NCBI RefSeq assembly: GCF_001593955.1
Contig: NZ_LTAZ01000004.1
Location: 1 to 64,000, forward strand
From: Halalkalicoccus paucihalophilus
Lineage (GTDB): Archaea > Halobacteriota > Halobacteria > Halobacteriales > Halalkalicoccaceae
Length of the DNA stretch: 64,000 nt
Reading direction: 5' to 3'
Position 1 is the stretch's first letter, and every line of letters starts with the position of its first letter. The notes beneath the pieces were generated by a model. It was given only the letters and a program-made list of their open reading frames with translations, made no database searches and was not told where the DNA came from. Position numbers and translations under genes: made by a program. Shown here piece by piece: positions 34,597-42,472 of the stretch.

Positions 34597-35691
34597 TCAT
34601 TCGCAAGCCCCCGCCCTCGTCACCGCGTCGTGCATCTTTTCAACGGTCGCGTCGGTCTTGAACGCCGTTCCGTGGTAGTGCGCCCGGGAGGCCGCGAACC
34701 CGGACTCCCGGAGCGTCCCGAGGAACTCGTCCATCGATTCGGCGGGCCGACCCCACTCCTTGCAGAGGCGGTGCTGGTCGTAGTGGGTCGGATACTCGAG
34801 TTCCCCCGAGAGCGCCGCTACCAAGCGATTGGCGCGCTTCGCGCTGCCCCACTCTTCGTCGATGTTTTCGCCCACGCGCTCGCTGAACTCCCGGTTCCGG
34901 ATCGAGCCGAGCCAGACCGGTCCCGCCGTCAGCACCCGATTCGAGCCACACAGCGGGCAGGCCTCCCACGGGTCGGCGATCAATCCCTCGCTGTGCTCGC
35001 GGTGCAGACAGTCCTCGCAGTGGTCGATGTAGCCCAACTGCTCGATCGCGCGGTTCCCGTCGGTGGCGCTGTGTTCGAGGTCGAGGTAGGTCCGGACGTA
35101 GTGGCGGGTGACGTGGCTGAAGACCGGGACGATTCCGACGTCGTAGCGCGCGGCGGTGCGGGCGAGTGCCGACAGCAGGATTCGCAGGCCCATCTCGGGG
35201 TGGTAGTCGGTGTTTTGGGGAACGGCACTGTACTTCCTGACCCCGCTCTCGAAGTGTGCGCCACACAGCGGTGCGGTGTCGGTCGCGGTGACACAGACCA
35301 TGTTGCGGGCGTTCGCGAACGCGGCGTCCGCGAAGGGGATCGGCGTGCCGTAGGGGTCGAGGTCCACGACGTCGAACAGCCCCTCGTGGAGCAAGGCGTT
35401 CGCGTCCCGATTCACCACGTCACTCTCGAACCCGTTTCGTTTGAGGTTCTCACGACAGAGGGCGGCGTTTTCAGTCTTGTAATCACAGAGCGTCGCCTCC
35501 CAACCGTCGGCGGCCGCCCGCACGCCCCTGATCCCCGACGCGCTCATCGCGTCGAGATACCGCTGTGCGCGGGGCTCCCGGTCGCGGTACGCTCGGAGGA
35601 CGGCGATCGTCAGGTCGCGGTTCAGTTCCTGATCGGGGTTGTAAAAGGCCTCGCCGGTCTCGATTTCGACCCCACCCTCGCGTACGCGCAT
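34597..35691 (-). CDS. trm1: tRNA (guanine26-N2)-dimethyltransferase Trm1
   Basis: Trm1 methylates G26 of tRNAs twice using S-adenosylmethionine. The 364-residue protein has [20 protein letters not shown] at the start, the SAM-binding [25 protein letters not shown] and the catalytic [18 protein letters not shown]. It then has [12 protein letters not shown], and a C-terminal zinc-binding part with HCEDC and CPLCG. This order is typical of archaeal Trm1. The ATG at 35689-35691 is the only good start. It is divergent from the SWIM protein. Confidence 0.95.
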   Translation of the reverse strand: MRVREGGVEIETGEAFYNPDQELNRDLTIAVLRAYRDREPRAQRYLDAMSASGIRGVRAAADGWEATLCDYKTENAALCRENLKRNGFESDVVNRDANALLHEGLFDVVDLDPYGTPIPFADAAFANARNMVCVTATDTAPLCGAHFESGVRKYSAVPQNTDYHPEMGLRILLSALARTAARYDVGIVPVFSHVTRHYVRTYLDLEHSATDGNRAIEQLGYIDHCEDCLHREHSEGLIADPWEACPLCGSNRVLTAGPVWLGSIRNREFSERVGENIDEEWGSAKRANRLVAALSGELEYPTHYDQHRLCKEWGRPAESMDEFLGTLRESGFAASRAHYHGTAFKTDATVEKMHDAVTRAGACE

Positions 35692-35781
35692 GACTCCTTG
35701 TCGGTGGCGAGCGGGGGAAAAGCCATGCGATCCACACGGGAGAACCGAACCGGTTTAGCCCCGTCCGTCCCAAGGGCGAGC

Positions 35782-36132
35782 GTGGCAGACCCGGTCGAGA
35801 CGTGGACGGCGGACCTCGCGAGCGCGGGCCGACTGACCGGCTCCGTAGCCGAGCGGATCATCGCGGTCCACGGTGACCGGGGCGTGCGCGCAATCGAGGC
35901 CGTCACCGAGGGTAGAGTCAAGAAATACCGCGATTTCACGGTCGTCGTCGGCCACGACGAGGAGTACGTCGTCGAGGGTCGGGGCTGTACCTGCAAGGAC
36001 GCAGAGTACAACCTCGATCCCGAGGATCCGGCCGAACGCTGCTGGCACGCGCTGGCGGTCGTCATCGCAGAGGCCACCGGACGGGTCGACGAACACGACA
36101 TGTGGTACTCGGAAGTCCGCAGTTTCCTCTGA
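35782..36132 (+). CDS. SWIM zinc-finger protein, 116 aa (GTG start)
   Basis: After a short helical N-terminal region (DPVETWTADLASAGRLTGSV) and a beta segment KKYRDFTVVVGHDEEYVVEG, a SWIM zinc finger is visible: CTCKDAEYNLD...ERCWHALAVV, giving C-x-C-xn-C-x-H. SWIM domains bind DNA or proteins and occur near recombination factors and kinases. The GTG at 35782 is 28 nt after a GGTTTAGC box and directly precedes the protein's acidic N-terminus, so it is the likely leaderless start. The gene is divergent from trm1. Confidence 0.8.
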   Translation: MADPVETWTADLASAGRLTGSVAERIIAVHGDRGVRAIEAVTEGRVKKYRDFTVVVGHDEEYVVEGRGCTCKDAEYNLDPEDPAERCWHALAVVIAEATGRVDEHDMWYSEVRSFL

Positions 36133-36182
36133 AAGCCCTCGGAACGCACTGGCGCGAATTTCTCGCCCTTTTCATGTCGCTA

Positions 36183-36331
36183 CGAGAGAGCGCTCCGCGC
36201 TCTCTCGGCGTCCCGGAAATCTTCGATTTCCGAGGACCGCCAGGTCGCATACGCAGCCGGGCGGCTACCCGGCTGCGTAGAGCACCTGCCTTTCCCCGCC
36301 CCGCTCATGCGGTCGCCGAGTTGGCGACCGC
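36183..36331. repeat. Array of four perfect hairpins
   Basis: Arms are 83-92/98-107 (10 bp, CGAGAGAGCG), 114-120/126-132 (7 bp, CGGAAAT), 250-261/268-279 (12 bp, TACGCAGCCGGG) and 309-317/323-331 (9 bp, GCGGTCGCC), all plus 36100 for the first two and 36000 for the others. Loops are 5, 5, 6 and 5 nt. They lie in the 261-bp spacer between the SWIM and MOSC genes, which point the same way. Confidence 0.7.
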
Positions 36332-36393
36332 CCTCACGCCGGCCGCCGCACCTCGGTCGATAAATCGAAGCCGTCTCGCTTCTAGCTCCCACC

Positions 36394-37176
36394 ATGGACC
36401 CACGGCTCGCGCGGATCTCGCTGTTTCCGATCAAATCCCTCGACGCCTTCGAGCCCGAGCGCGCCGAGGTCACTTCTGAGGGGCCTATCGCGGGCGACAG
36501 ACGGTATGCGATGGTCGATAACGAGGGCGAGTACGTAAACGGCAAACGTACACCGGCGGTCCATCGGCTGCGGGCGAGTTACCACGATCCCGACCGAGCC
36601 GATCTCTCGATGCTCGAAAGCGATGCCGACGAGTTCGACCTCAGGGCCGACCGTGAGGAACTCGCCGCGCGCCTCTCCGAACACTTCGAGTATCCCATCG
36701 AACTGATCCGCGACGAAACAGGACTGCCCGATGACACGGAGATTCCGGGTCCAACGGTCATCAGCACCGCGACGATCGAGACAGTCGCCTCGTGGTTCGA
36801 CCTCGCGCCCGAAAACGTGCGTCGGCGCTTTCGCGCAAACCTCGAAATCGGGGGCGTCCCCGCCTTCTGGGAGGACCGTCTCTTTTCGGATCACGGTCGC
36901 GTCGTCGACTTTTCTGTAGGAGGCGTCCGCCTTTCGGGAGTGAACCCGTGTCAGCGCTGTGTGGTACCCTCGCGGGATCCAGACACCGGTGAGGAACTCG
37001 ACGGGTTTCGCGAGCGGTTCGTCGCGAAGCGCCGCGAAACGCTGCCCGAGTGGACCGACTCGGATCGGTTCGACCACCCCTTCCGGCTGATGGTCAACAC
37101 CCGGGTTCAGGACGACGGCGAGGTGGAGGTGGGCGACCCCGTCGAGATCCGCGGCGAGCGTGACGAACTCGAGTAG
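36394..37176 (+). CDS. MOSC domain-containing protein
   Basis: MOSC proteins use a Cys-bound molybdenum cofactor to handle sulfur, for example to deliver it or to reduce N-hydroxylated substrates. The 260-residue protein has ISLFPIKSLDAFEPERAEVT and GDRRYAMVDNEGEYVNGKRT in its N-terminal beta domain. The MOSC part contains RRRFRANLEIGGVPAFWEDR and VNPCQRCVVPSRDPDTGEEL, whose Cys in PCQRC is the expected molybdenum ligand. It ends FRLMVNTRVQDDGEVEVGDP. No cytochrome b5 or ferredoxin domain is fused. It is convergent with hisH. Confidence 0.9.
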   Translation: MDPRLARISLFPIKSLDAFEPERAEVTSEGPIAGDRRYAMVDNEGEYVNGKRTPAVHRLRASYHDPDRADLSMLESDADEFDLRADREELAARLSEHFEYPIELIRDETGLPDDTEIPGPTVISTATIETVASWFDLAPENVRRRFRANLEIGGVPAFWEDRLFSDHGRVVDFSVGGVRLSGVNPCQRCVVPSRDPDTGEELDGFRERFVAKRRETLPEWTDSDRFDHPFRLMVNTRVQDDGEVEVGDPVEIRGERDELE

Positions 37177-37192
37177 CCGTTACAGGAGCGGT

Positions 37193-37861
37193 TCAGTCCT
37201 CCGCACAGATCCCGACGAAGTTCCGCAGTATCGCAAGCCCCGTCTCGCCGCTCTTCTCGGGGTGGAACTGCGTCCCGAAGACGTTGCCCGCCTCGTTTGC
37301 GACGACCGCGGGGAACTCGATCCCGTAGTCGGTGGTCGCGACCACGCTGGAGGGATCCTCGGGCTCGGCGTAGTACGAGTGGACGAAGTAGGCGTACTCG
37401 CCGTCGACGCCCTCCACGAGCGGGTGCTCGCGCTCGATCGAGAGTTCGTTCCAGCCCATGTGAGGGACCTTCTGGCCCCCGTCGAACCGGAGGTTCGTCC
37501 CCGGGATCAGGTCCAGTCCCCGGACGTCGCCCTCGCCGTCGTGGGCGGCTTCTTCGCTGTCGGTCAACAGCATCTGCATCCCCAGACAGATCCCGAATGT
37601 CGGCTGGCCCCGCTCGGCGGCTTCGAGAAGCGGTTCGCGGTACGGCCCGGCGTTCTCGACGCCCTCGCGGAACGCGCCTACCCCGGGCAGCACGATCCCG
37701 TCGGCCTCGGAAAAGGCGTCGGGGTCGTCGGTGATTTCCACCTCCGCCCCGGCGCGTTCCAGCCCCCGGGTGACGCTCCGGAGGTTTCCCAGCCCGTAGT
37801 CGACGACGACGACCTCAGCGAGGGTCGTGGGTGCCCGCGGAGTCTGCGTGTTCGTGTTCAT
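37193..37861 (-). CDS. hisH: Imidazole glycerol phosphate synthase, glutaminase subunit HisH
   Basis: HisH supplies ammonia from glutamine to HisF in histidine synthesis. The 222-residue class-I glutamine amidotransferase has VVDYGLGNLRSVTRGLERAG, VLPGVGAFREG, the nucleophile region GICLGMQMLLTDSEE, VPHMGWNEL and the terminal TQFHPEKSGETGL with catalytic His and Glu. It starts with an acidic/Thr-rich extension MNTNTQTPRAPTTLAE that is not conserved. A CTTTACC box lies about 27 nt before the ATG at 37859-37861. No other histidine genes adjoin it, as is usual in haloarchaea. Confidence 0.95.
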   Translation of the reverse strand: MNTNTQTPRAPTTLAEVVVVDYGLGNLRSVTRGLERAGAEVEITDDPDAFSEADGIVLPGVGAFREGVENAGPYREPLLEAAERGQPTFGICLGMQMLLTDSEEAAHDGEGDVRGLDLIPGTNLRFDGGQKVPHMGWNELSIEREHPLVEGVDGEYAYFVHSYYAEPEDPSSVVATTDYGIEFPAVVANEAGNVFGTQFHPEKSGETGLAILRNFVGICAED

Positions 37862-37904
37862 AACTCGTCGTATGTCCCTCCCGGTAAAGTCCCTTTCCGT
37901 CGCG

Positions 37905-38495
37905 CTAGTACGAGTCCAGTCGGGACTGATCGCTCCTTTCCGCGCCGATCAGCGCCGCGGCCTCCTCGATCGTCGAATCGAGCGTCGCCTCCTGTGAGCG
38001 GTCGTAGAGCATCGCGGCGGGATGAACGCTGATCAGGACTTTTCGAGCCACGCCGCCGATCCGGTGTTCCGCGACGCTTCCGGCCTCCTTCGTTACCGCC
38101 ACGTCACGTTCCAGCAGGTGTTCGGTGGGGACCTTCCCGACGGTCATAACGAGTTCGGGATCGATCAGTTCGATCTCGCGTTCGAGATAGCCCCGGCAGT
38201 TCTCGAGTTCCTCCTTCGTGGGATCCCGGTTTTCGGGCGGGCGACACCGCACGCAGTTGGTGATCCGCACGTCCTCGCGGGCGATCCCGTGCTCGCGAAG
38301 CTTCTCGTCGAGTTGCGTCCCGCTCCGGCCGACAAAGGGCTCGCCTTCGCGGTCCTCCTGTTCGCCCGGGGCCTCCCCGACGATCAGCAGGTCGGCGTCT
38401 TCTGGACCAACGCCGTTGACGATCCGCGAGCGCGATTCGACGAGCGCGGGACAGCGCTCGCAGTCGGTCACGCGGGGTCCCTCCATGTTCTCCAT
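37905..38495 (-). CDS. udg: Family 4 uracil-DNA glycosylase
   Basis: Family 4 UDGs remove uracil from DNA and carry a [4Fe-4S] cluster. The 196-residue protein has CERCPALVESRSRIVNGVGP at the start, VGEAPGEQEDREGEPFVGRS (catalytic motif), VRITNCVRCRPPENRDPTKE, ENCRGYLEREIELIDPELVM and a late VLISVHPAAMLYDRS (motif B). The cluster cysteines are those of CxxC near the N-terminus and the C...C pair after NCVRCRPP. The ATG at 38493-38495 or the one 9 nt inside could be used. The gene is convergent neither with hisH nor with DUF99; all three run the same way. Confidence 0.94.
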   Translation of the reverse strand: MENMEGPRVTDCERCPALVESRSRIVNGVGPEDADLLIVGEAPGEQEDREGEPFVGRSGTQLDEKLREHGIAREDVRITNCVRCRPPENRDPTKEELENCRGYLEREIELIDPELVMTVGKVPTEHLLERDVAVTKEAGSVAEHRIGGVARKVLISVHPAAMLYDRSQEATLDSTIEEAAALIGAERSDQSRLDSY

Positions 38496-38515
38496 ACTCC
38501 CGCTTCGAGAGCGGG

Positions 38516-39088
38516 CTACAAATCCTCTCGGAAGCGATCCGCGGCCCGGGCCGCGAGTCGCGCGACTCTGAGCGGCTCGGGCCGTCCGCCCTCGGGCGTC
38601 AGGGTCGAAAGCAGTTCACGGGCCTCCGCGGAATCGAGACCGACGCCGCGCCAGTACAGCGTCTCGCTGTTCACCTCGATTCGCTCGCGTGCGGGCTGGC
38701 GGTCGTAGGTCGCGAGCCGCCGGTCGCGTTCGTCCCCCGAAAAGGCCCGTTTGACCGGTCCTTCGAGTCCCTCGCTTTCCTCGAAGCTCACGGCACAGAC
38801 CGGGCGACCGATCTGGTCTGCGATCTCGGGCAGATCGACGACGTTGTACCACGCGGGTGCGATACCCGACAACAGGAGATACCGGACGTCCTCGCGGTCC
38901 AGCTCGGAAAACAGCCCACGAACGGCGTCGGTGGCGTCTTCTCCGCCGACGGTGATCGATCCGAAAACGAGGCCGTCGACGACTCGATCGGCGCGCACGA
39001 CCGCACCGGCCAGCGTGCTTGCCTCACCCGGGGATCGGTCGCCGCGATAGGACTCGGCGATGCCCAACACCCGGCTTCCGGCTTTCAC
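38516..39088 (-). CDS. DUF99 family protein
   Basis: DUF99 proteins are archaeal, resemble endonuclease V in fold and have no proven role. The 190-residue protein has RVLGIAESYRGDRSPGEAST, VFGSITVGGEDATDAVRGLF, YLLLSGIAPAWYNVVDLPEI and RIEVNSETLYWRGVGLDSAE, which match the family. The start is a GTG that overlaps the TGA of the preceding gene (GTGA), a good sign of translational coupling. It is followed by udg 20 nt downstream, and both concern nucleic acids; a link in DNA repair is inference. Confidence 0.88.
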   Translation of the reverse strand: MKAGSRVLGIAESYRGDRSPGEASTLAGAVVRADRVVDGLVFGSITVGGEDATDAVRGLFSELDREDVRYLLLSGIAPAWYNVVDLPEIADQIGRPVCAVSFEESEGLEGPVKRAFSGDERDRRLATYDRQPARERIEVNSETLYWRGVGLDSAEARELLSTLTPEGGRPEPLRVARLAARAADRFREDL

Positions 39089-39261
39089 TCCTCTTTGATC
39101 TCTTCGAGCTTGGAGAGCAGTTCGTCGTTCGACGCCCCGTTGTCGAACGTGATCGCACCGTCGTGGGTGTTCTCGTTGGTGTCGACACCGTCGCCATCCT
39201 CGAAGTCGGTGTCGTAGTCTTGATTCTCTTGTTCGGTTTCATCGTAGCTCCCAAAGCCCAT
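39085..39261 (-). CDS. Small acidic haloarchaeal protein, 58 aa (DUF5786-like)
   Basis: The protein begins MGFGSYDETEQENQDYDTDF and is highly acidic, ending NDELLSKLEEIKEE, a short helix. The MGFGSYDE opening is characteristic of a widely conserved haloarchaeal family (DUF5786, from memory). It is first in a pair with the DUF99 gene, whose GTG start overlaps its stop codon. Function unknown; conservation and coupling to DUF99 suggest a shared role. Confidence 0.82.
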   Translation of the reverse strand: MGFGSYDETEQENQDYDTDFEDGDGVDTNENTHDGAITFDNGASNDELLSKLEEIKEE

Positions 39262-39406
39262 ATGTGTCTTTACTGGCCCCGTTCACTAAAAATCCACGCC
39301 GCCGAGACAGTTGTCGTGATCTCACCAACAACACTACGGCCTGAACCGGCCGCGGGCGACCACACGCCGGTACAACCCTTATACGAACGGCCGACGAGCT
39401 ACCGGT

Positions 39407-40018
39407 ATGGCCGTCTACAACCTGACCGCGGACGCCGATACGTTCACCTGTAACGTCTTTCTGGTCACCGGCGAGGAGACGACACTCGTCGATGCCGGGG
39501 CGATGCCGGGGATCGTCGACGCCATCCGGGAGCATACCGACGACCTCGATCGGGTCGTCCTCACCCACCAGCACAGCGATCACGTCGAACGCCTCGACGC
39601 GGTGCTAGAGGCGTTCGATCCCGACCTGTACGCCTACGCCGATCACCCCGATCGGACCCACGCACTCGACGACGGCGATGTCGTCGTGATCGGCGACGAG
39701 GAGTGCGAGGCGATCTACACACCCGGTCACGCCGACGACCACCTCTCGTTCGTGAGCGAGACGACGGTATACAGCGGCGACGTCGTGGTCCACGACGACG
39801 GCGCGTTCGAGGGCGGCAGCTTCGGCCGGACGGACATGGCCGGTCAGTCCCGCGAGGAACTGATCGAGAGCGTCCGACGTCTCCTCGATCGCCTGCCCGA
39901 GGGTGTCGAAGACATGTACTCGGGCCACGGCGGGGAGTTCCACGGCGACGTCCGGGGCGTGATCGAGCGGGCGCTCGAACGGGCCGAGCGCCGCGAGCCG
40001 AAGTATCCCGAGGACTAG
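39407..40018 (+). CDS. MBL-fold metallo-hydrolase
   Basis: The 203-residue protein has the metallo-beta-lactamase fold motifs: VYNLTADADTFTCNVFLVTG, TTLVDAGAMPGIVDAIREH, VVLTHQHSDHVERLDAVLEA (H-x-H-x-D-H), IYTPGHADDHLSFVS and VYSGDVVVHDDG. The terminal MYSGHGGEFHGDVRGVIERA contributes the last His. This suits a glyoxalase-II-type or lactonase-like hydrolase; the substrate is not evident. A CCTTATACG box lies 27 nt before the ATG. It overlaps the convergent DegT-family gene by 4 nt. Confidence 0.9.
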   Translation: MAVYNLTADADTFTCNVFLVTGEETTLVDAGAMPGIVDAIREHTDDLDRVVLTHQHSDHVERLDAVLEAFDPDLYAYADHPDRTHALDDGDVVVIGDEECEAIYTPGHADDHLSFVSETTVYSGDVVVHDDGAFEGGSFGRTDMAGQSREELIESVRRLLDRLPEGVEDMYSGHGGEFHGDVRGVIERALERAERREPKYPED

Positions 40019-41130
40019 CTGAACCCGGCCCAGACCTCGTTGACGGTCTCGATGACGCGATCGACCTGTTCCGCGTCGAGGCGGGCGTGGATCGGGAGGT
40101 CGATCACCCGCCCGGAGGCCCGATAGGCGTTCGGACACTCCCCGGGCGGACCGAGGATGTACGAGTAGGACTTCGAACAGCCGACGCCGCGGCGCTGGAG
40201 CGCGTTCGCCATCGACTCGCGTCGGGAGCGTGGGACCTGAATCGGGTACCGGAAGTAGGCGTGGTCCTCCGCGGCCGGCGGACGGTCGATACCGTCCGCG
40301 AGCCCGCGACGGTAGCGCTCGGCGTGGCGGCGTCTGGTCTCGACGGCACTCGAAAGGTCACGGAACTGTGTCCGGAGCATCGCGTGCTGGCGATCCGTAA
40401 AGCGTTGGGGAGTTCCCCGGTCGAGGAACCCCGCACTCGTCCGGAAGTACGGATCGAGCAGCGTCGAACGGAGCGCCCCGTAGACCGGTCCCGGAAGCGC
40501 CCGCATGACGGTCTCGCCGAGGACGATCCCGCCGAGCGTCGCGACGGTGCGGATGTCGGGTCGGGGGGCGGCCGATCGGGGCGGATCGACGCCCAACAAC
40601 AGCCCGCCCTTGTAGATCGTCGCCTCCTTCGTGAAGCGAAAACTGAACAGACAGTAGTCGCCGTGCCGGCCGATCCCGTCGTTTACGTGCATCGCCCCGA
40701 GTGCGTGAGCGGCGTCCTCGATCACCGTCAGGTCGTACTCGGCGGCGAGGTCCGCGACCCGATCCATGTCACAGGGCTCGCCGAAGAGATGGGTCGGGAT
40801 GATCGCCTTCGTCCGGTCGGTGACGCGCTCTCGAGCGTGATCGAGGTCCATCGTGTAGCCCTCGTCGATATCGACGTGGATCGGGGTGGCGACGTCCTCG
40901 ACGACCCGGTCGACCGAGAGATCCGAATAGGAGGGGGTGAGGACCTCGTCGTCGCCCTCGATCCCGGCATCCCGAAGCGCGTACCACAGCGCCGCCCGTC
41001 CAGAGGAAAAGCCCGCCCACCGCTCGAATTCGGTCCGTTCGAGTAGGGTGGTAGGAAACGACGGCCCGCTCGTCTCCGGAAACACGACATTCCACAGGTC
41101 GGCCGAAACGCTCTCTGTCATTGCGAACAT
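40015..41130 (-). CDS. DegT/DnrJ/EryC1/StrS-family aminotransferase
   Basis: Members are PLP-dependent aminotransferases or dehydrases that act on nucleotide-activated keto-sugars, often for surface polysaccharides or glycoprotein glycans. The 371-residue protein has the substrate loop SSGRAALWYALRDAGIEGDD, VDIDEGYTMD, AIIPTHLFGEPCDMDRV, VIEDAAHALGAM and the internal-aldimine region YCLFSFRFTKEATIYKGG, where Lys in TKE is the expected PLP residue. The end RRGVGCSKSYSYILGPPGEC is less usual. No other sugar genes adjoin it. Start 41130 or the ATG at 41121 are both possible. Confidence 0.85.
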   Translation of the reverse strand: MFAMTESVSADLWNVVFPETSGPSFPTTLLERTEFERWAGFSSGRAALWYALRDAGIEGDDEVLTPSYSDLSVDRVVEDVATPIHVDIDEGYTMDLDHARERVTDRTKAIIPTHLFGEPCDMDRVADLAAEYDLTVIEDAAHALGAMHVNDGIGRHGDYCLFSFRFTKEATIYKGGLLLGVDPPRSAAPRPDIRTVATLGGIVLGETVMRALPGPVYGALRSTLLDPYFRTSAGFLDRGTPQRFTDRQHAMLRTQFRDLSSAVETRRRHAERYRRGLADGIDRPPAAEDHAYFRYPIQVPRSRRESMANALQRRGVGCSKSYSYILGPPGECPNAYRASGRVIDLPIHARLDAEQVDRVIETVNEVWAGFS

Positions 41131-41261
41131 GATTGCTTGCTGGAAACACCTCTCGAGCGTAGATTACCGAAACAAATGGTATAGGTATTGATAAATATAT
41201 CGTCCGACCTCGGTCGGGTCGCCGGGTGGCCTTTTATCCGCTCGGGCGTCGAAGGAGCGGT

Positions 41262-42014
41262 ATGGAAATCACGGACGCCACCGGCGAGGACGCGAAAGCG
41301 ATCAAGGACGTCGCAGAACGGTCGATGGAGGCCTCGTATGCGGTCAGCCCCGACACGCTCGAAGCGATCCTGAACGAGCAGTTCAACTCCGAACGACTGG
41401 CCGCACAGGCCGAGAGCGACGACACCGTCTTGCTCGTCGCAAGGGAGGACGGCGAGGTCGCGGGATTCGTCGAGGCCGAAATCGACGACGGGACGGGGAC
41501 CCTGACGTGGCTTCACGTCGCCACCGAGTTCCGTGGGATGGGTGCGGGCTCGGAGCTGTTCGAGGCCGCCCGCGACCGGCTCCACGAGGCGGGCATCGAG
41601 AGCGTCCGTGCGCGCGAACTAGCCGACAACGCCGAGGGACAGGGGTTCTTCGAGTACTTCGGATTCGAGAAGGCAGAACAGGACCGCATCGAGATCGCGG
41701 GCGAGGACCTCGTCGTCGAGATCTACGCCGAGAGCGAATCGGAGACCGAGGGCGAGGACGAGACCGATAGCCCACCCCAGGAGACCGTCGAAACCGACGA
41801 CGGAACGGTGTACATCGACCGGAGTGAGGAACTCGCCGGCGAGGACGGTCCCTTCTTCGTCACCTACGCCGACGAGGACTACGACGAGCAGTACGGCTTT
41901 TACTGTGGCAACTGCGAGTCGATGGTCGAGGCCGTCGACAGCATGGACCGAATCGAGTGTGGGACCTGCGGCAACCTGAACAAACCCGACGAGTGGGACG
42001 GCGGCTACCTCTGA
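41262..42014 (+). CDS. GNAT N-acetyltransferase fused to a C-terminal zinc ribbon
   Basis: Residues 1 to about 155 form a GNAT domain: ITDATGEDAKAIKDVAERSM, VLLVAREDGEVAGFVEAEI, LHVATEFRGMGAGSELFEAA (acetyl-CoA loop R/Q-x-x-G-x-G/A) and ADNAEGQGFFEYFGFEKAEQ. A very acidic linker follows. The C-terminal 65 residues hold TVYIDRSEELAGEDGPFFV and a zinc ribbon YCGNC...ECGTC (four cysteines), like the haloarchaeal DUF5816 domain. The fusion suggests that the ribbon binds the protein or RNA to be acetylated. TTTTATC lies about 27 nt before the ATG at 41262. Confidence 0.85.
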   Translation: MEITDATGEDAKAIKDVAERSMEASYAVSPDTLEAILNEQFNSERLAAQAESDDTVLLVAREDGEVAGFVEAEIDDGTGTLTWLHVATEFRGMGAGSELFEAARDRLHEAGIESVRARELADNAEGQGFFEYFGFEKAEQDRIEIAGEDLVVEIYAESESETEGEDETDSPPQETVETDDGTVYIDRSEELAGEDGPFFVTYADEDYDEQYGFYCGNCESMVEAVDSMDRIECGTCGNLNKPDEWDGGYL

Positions 42015-42137
42015 TCGGGACCGATCCACCGCGAGCGAGCGTCGACAGTCGCTCCCGTTGCACCCCCCGATCCCGATCCCGGTCCCGCTCGCGAGACCGG
42101 TGCCACCGAGACGCGACGACCTCCCCCTGCCCTCCGA

Positions 42138-42198
42138 TTTAATATTTCAGAAAAACACAATGTTTTTATTCTAGTCGACTACATGATAATACGGAGGT
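42138..42198 (+). promoter_or_regulatory. Promoter, palindrome and Shine-Dalgarno of the microprotein gene
   Basis: TTTAATATTT (42138-42147) is a strong TATA-like box. A perfect inverted repeat AAAAACA-CAA-TGTTTTT (42151-42167) directly follows and would cover the start site. GGAGGTGA (42191-42198) is an unusually strong Shine-Dalgarno 5 nt before the ATG. The palindrome could be an operator or, for the preceding gene, a terminator. Confidence 0.6.
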
Positions 42199-42203
42199 GA
42201 ACG

Positions 42204-42314
42204 ATGGTTCCCGTACAGACGATGACGTTGTTGGTCCCGTTGGTCGTCGGGTTGATGATCGCGGAAGTCGCCGCGTCGTGGTATCTCAGGCTCCGTAGTC
42301 GACGCCTCTGGTGA
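42204..42314 (+). CDS. Single-helix membrane microprotein, 36 aa
   Basis: The peptide begins MVPVQTMTLLVPLVVGLMIA and continues EVAASWYLRLRSRRLW. It is one transmembrane helix with a positively charged tail, so the C-terminus should stay in the cytoplasm. The gene has its own TATA-like box and the best Shine-Dalgarno in this part of the window, rare among haloarchaeal genes here. That supports real translation. It ends 158 nt before the potassium-channel gene on the same strand, so a role as a channel partner is conceivable. I know no family for it. Confidence 0.6.
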   Translation: MVPVQTMTLLVPLVVGLMIAEVAASWYLRLRSRRLW

Positions 42315-42472
42315 TCTCTCGTCACAGGCGGCGTCGGCCGTTTCGCGAGCGAAGCCCCACCCGCGAGTAGGACCGGACTGCACCGTCCGCACGCCGTCGT
42401 GGCTGTGGGTCCGATTCGATGTAATGCAGCGTGTTTTTGCCCGCCCGTTAGGTACACTCCCAGTGGTTGCCT

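Noticed and set aside
34465..35781. Upstream extension of the SWIM gene frame
   Set aside because: The frame runs antisense through trm1. The TATA box 28 nt before the GTG at 35782 and the domain limits show that the gene starts there.
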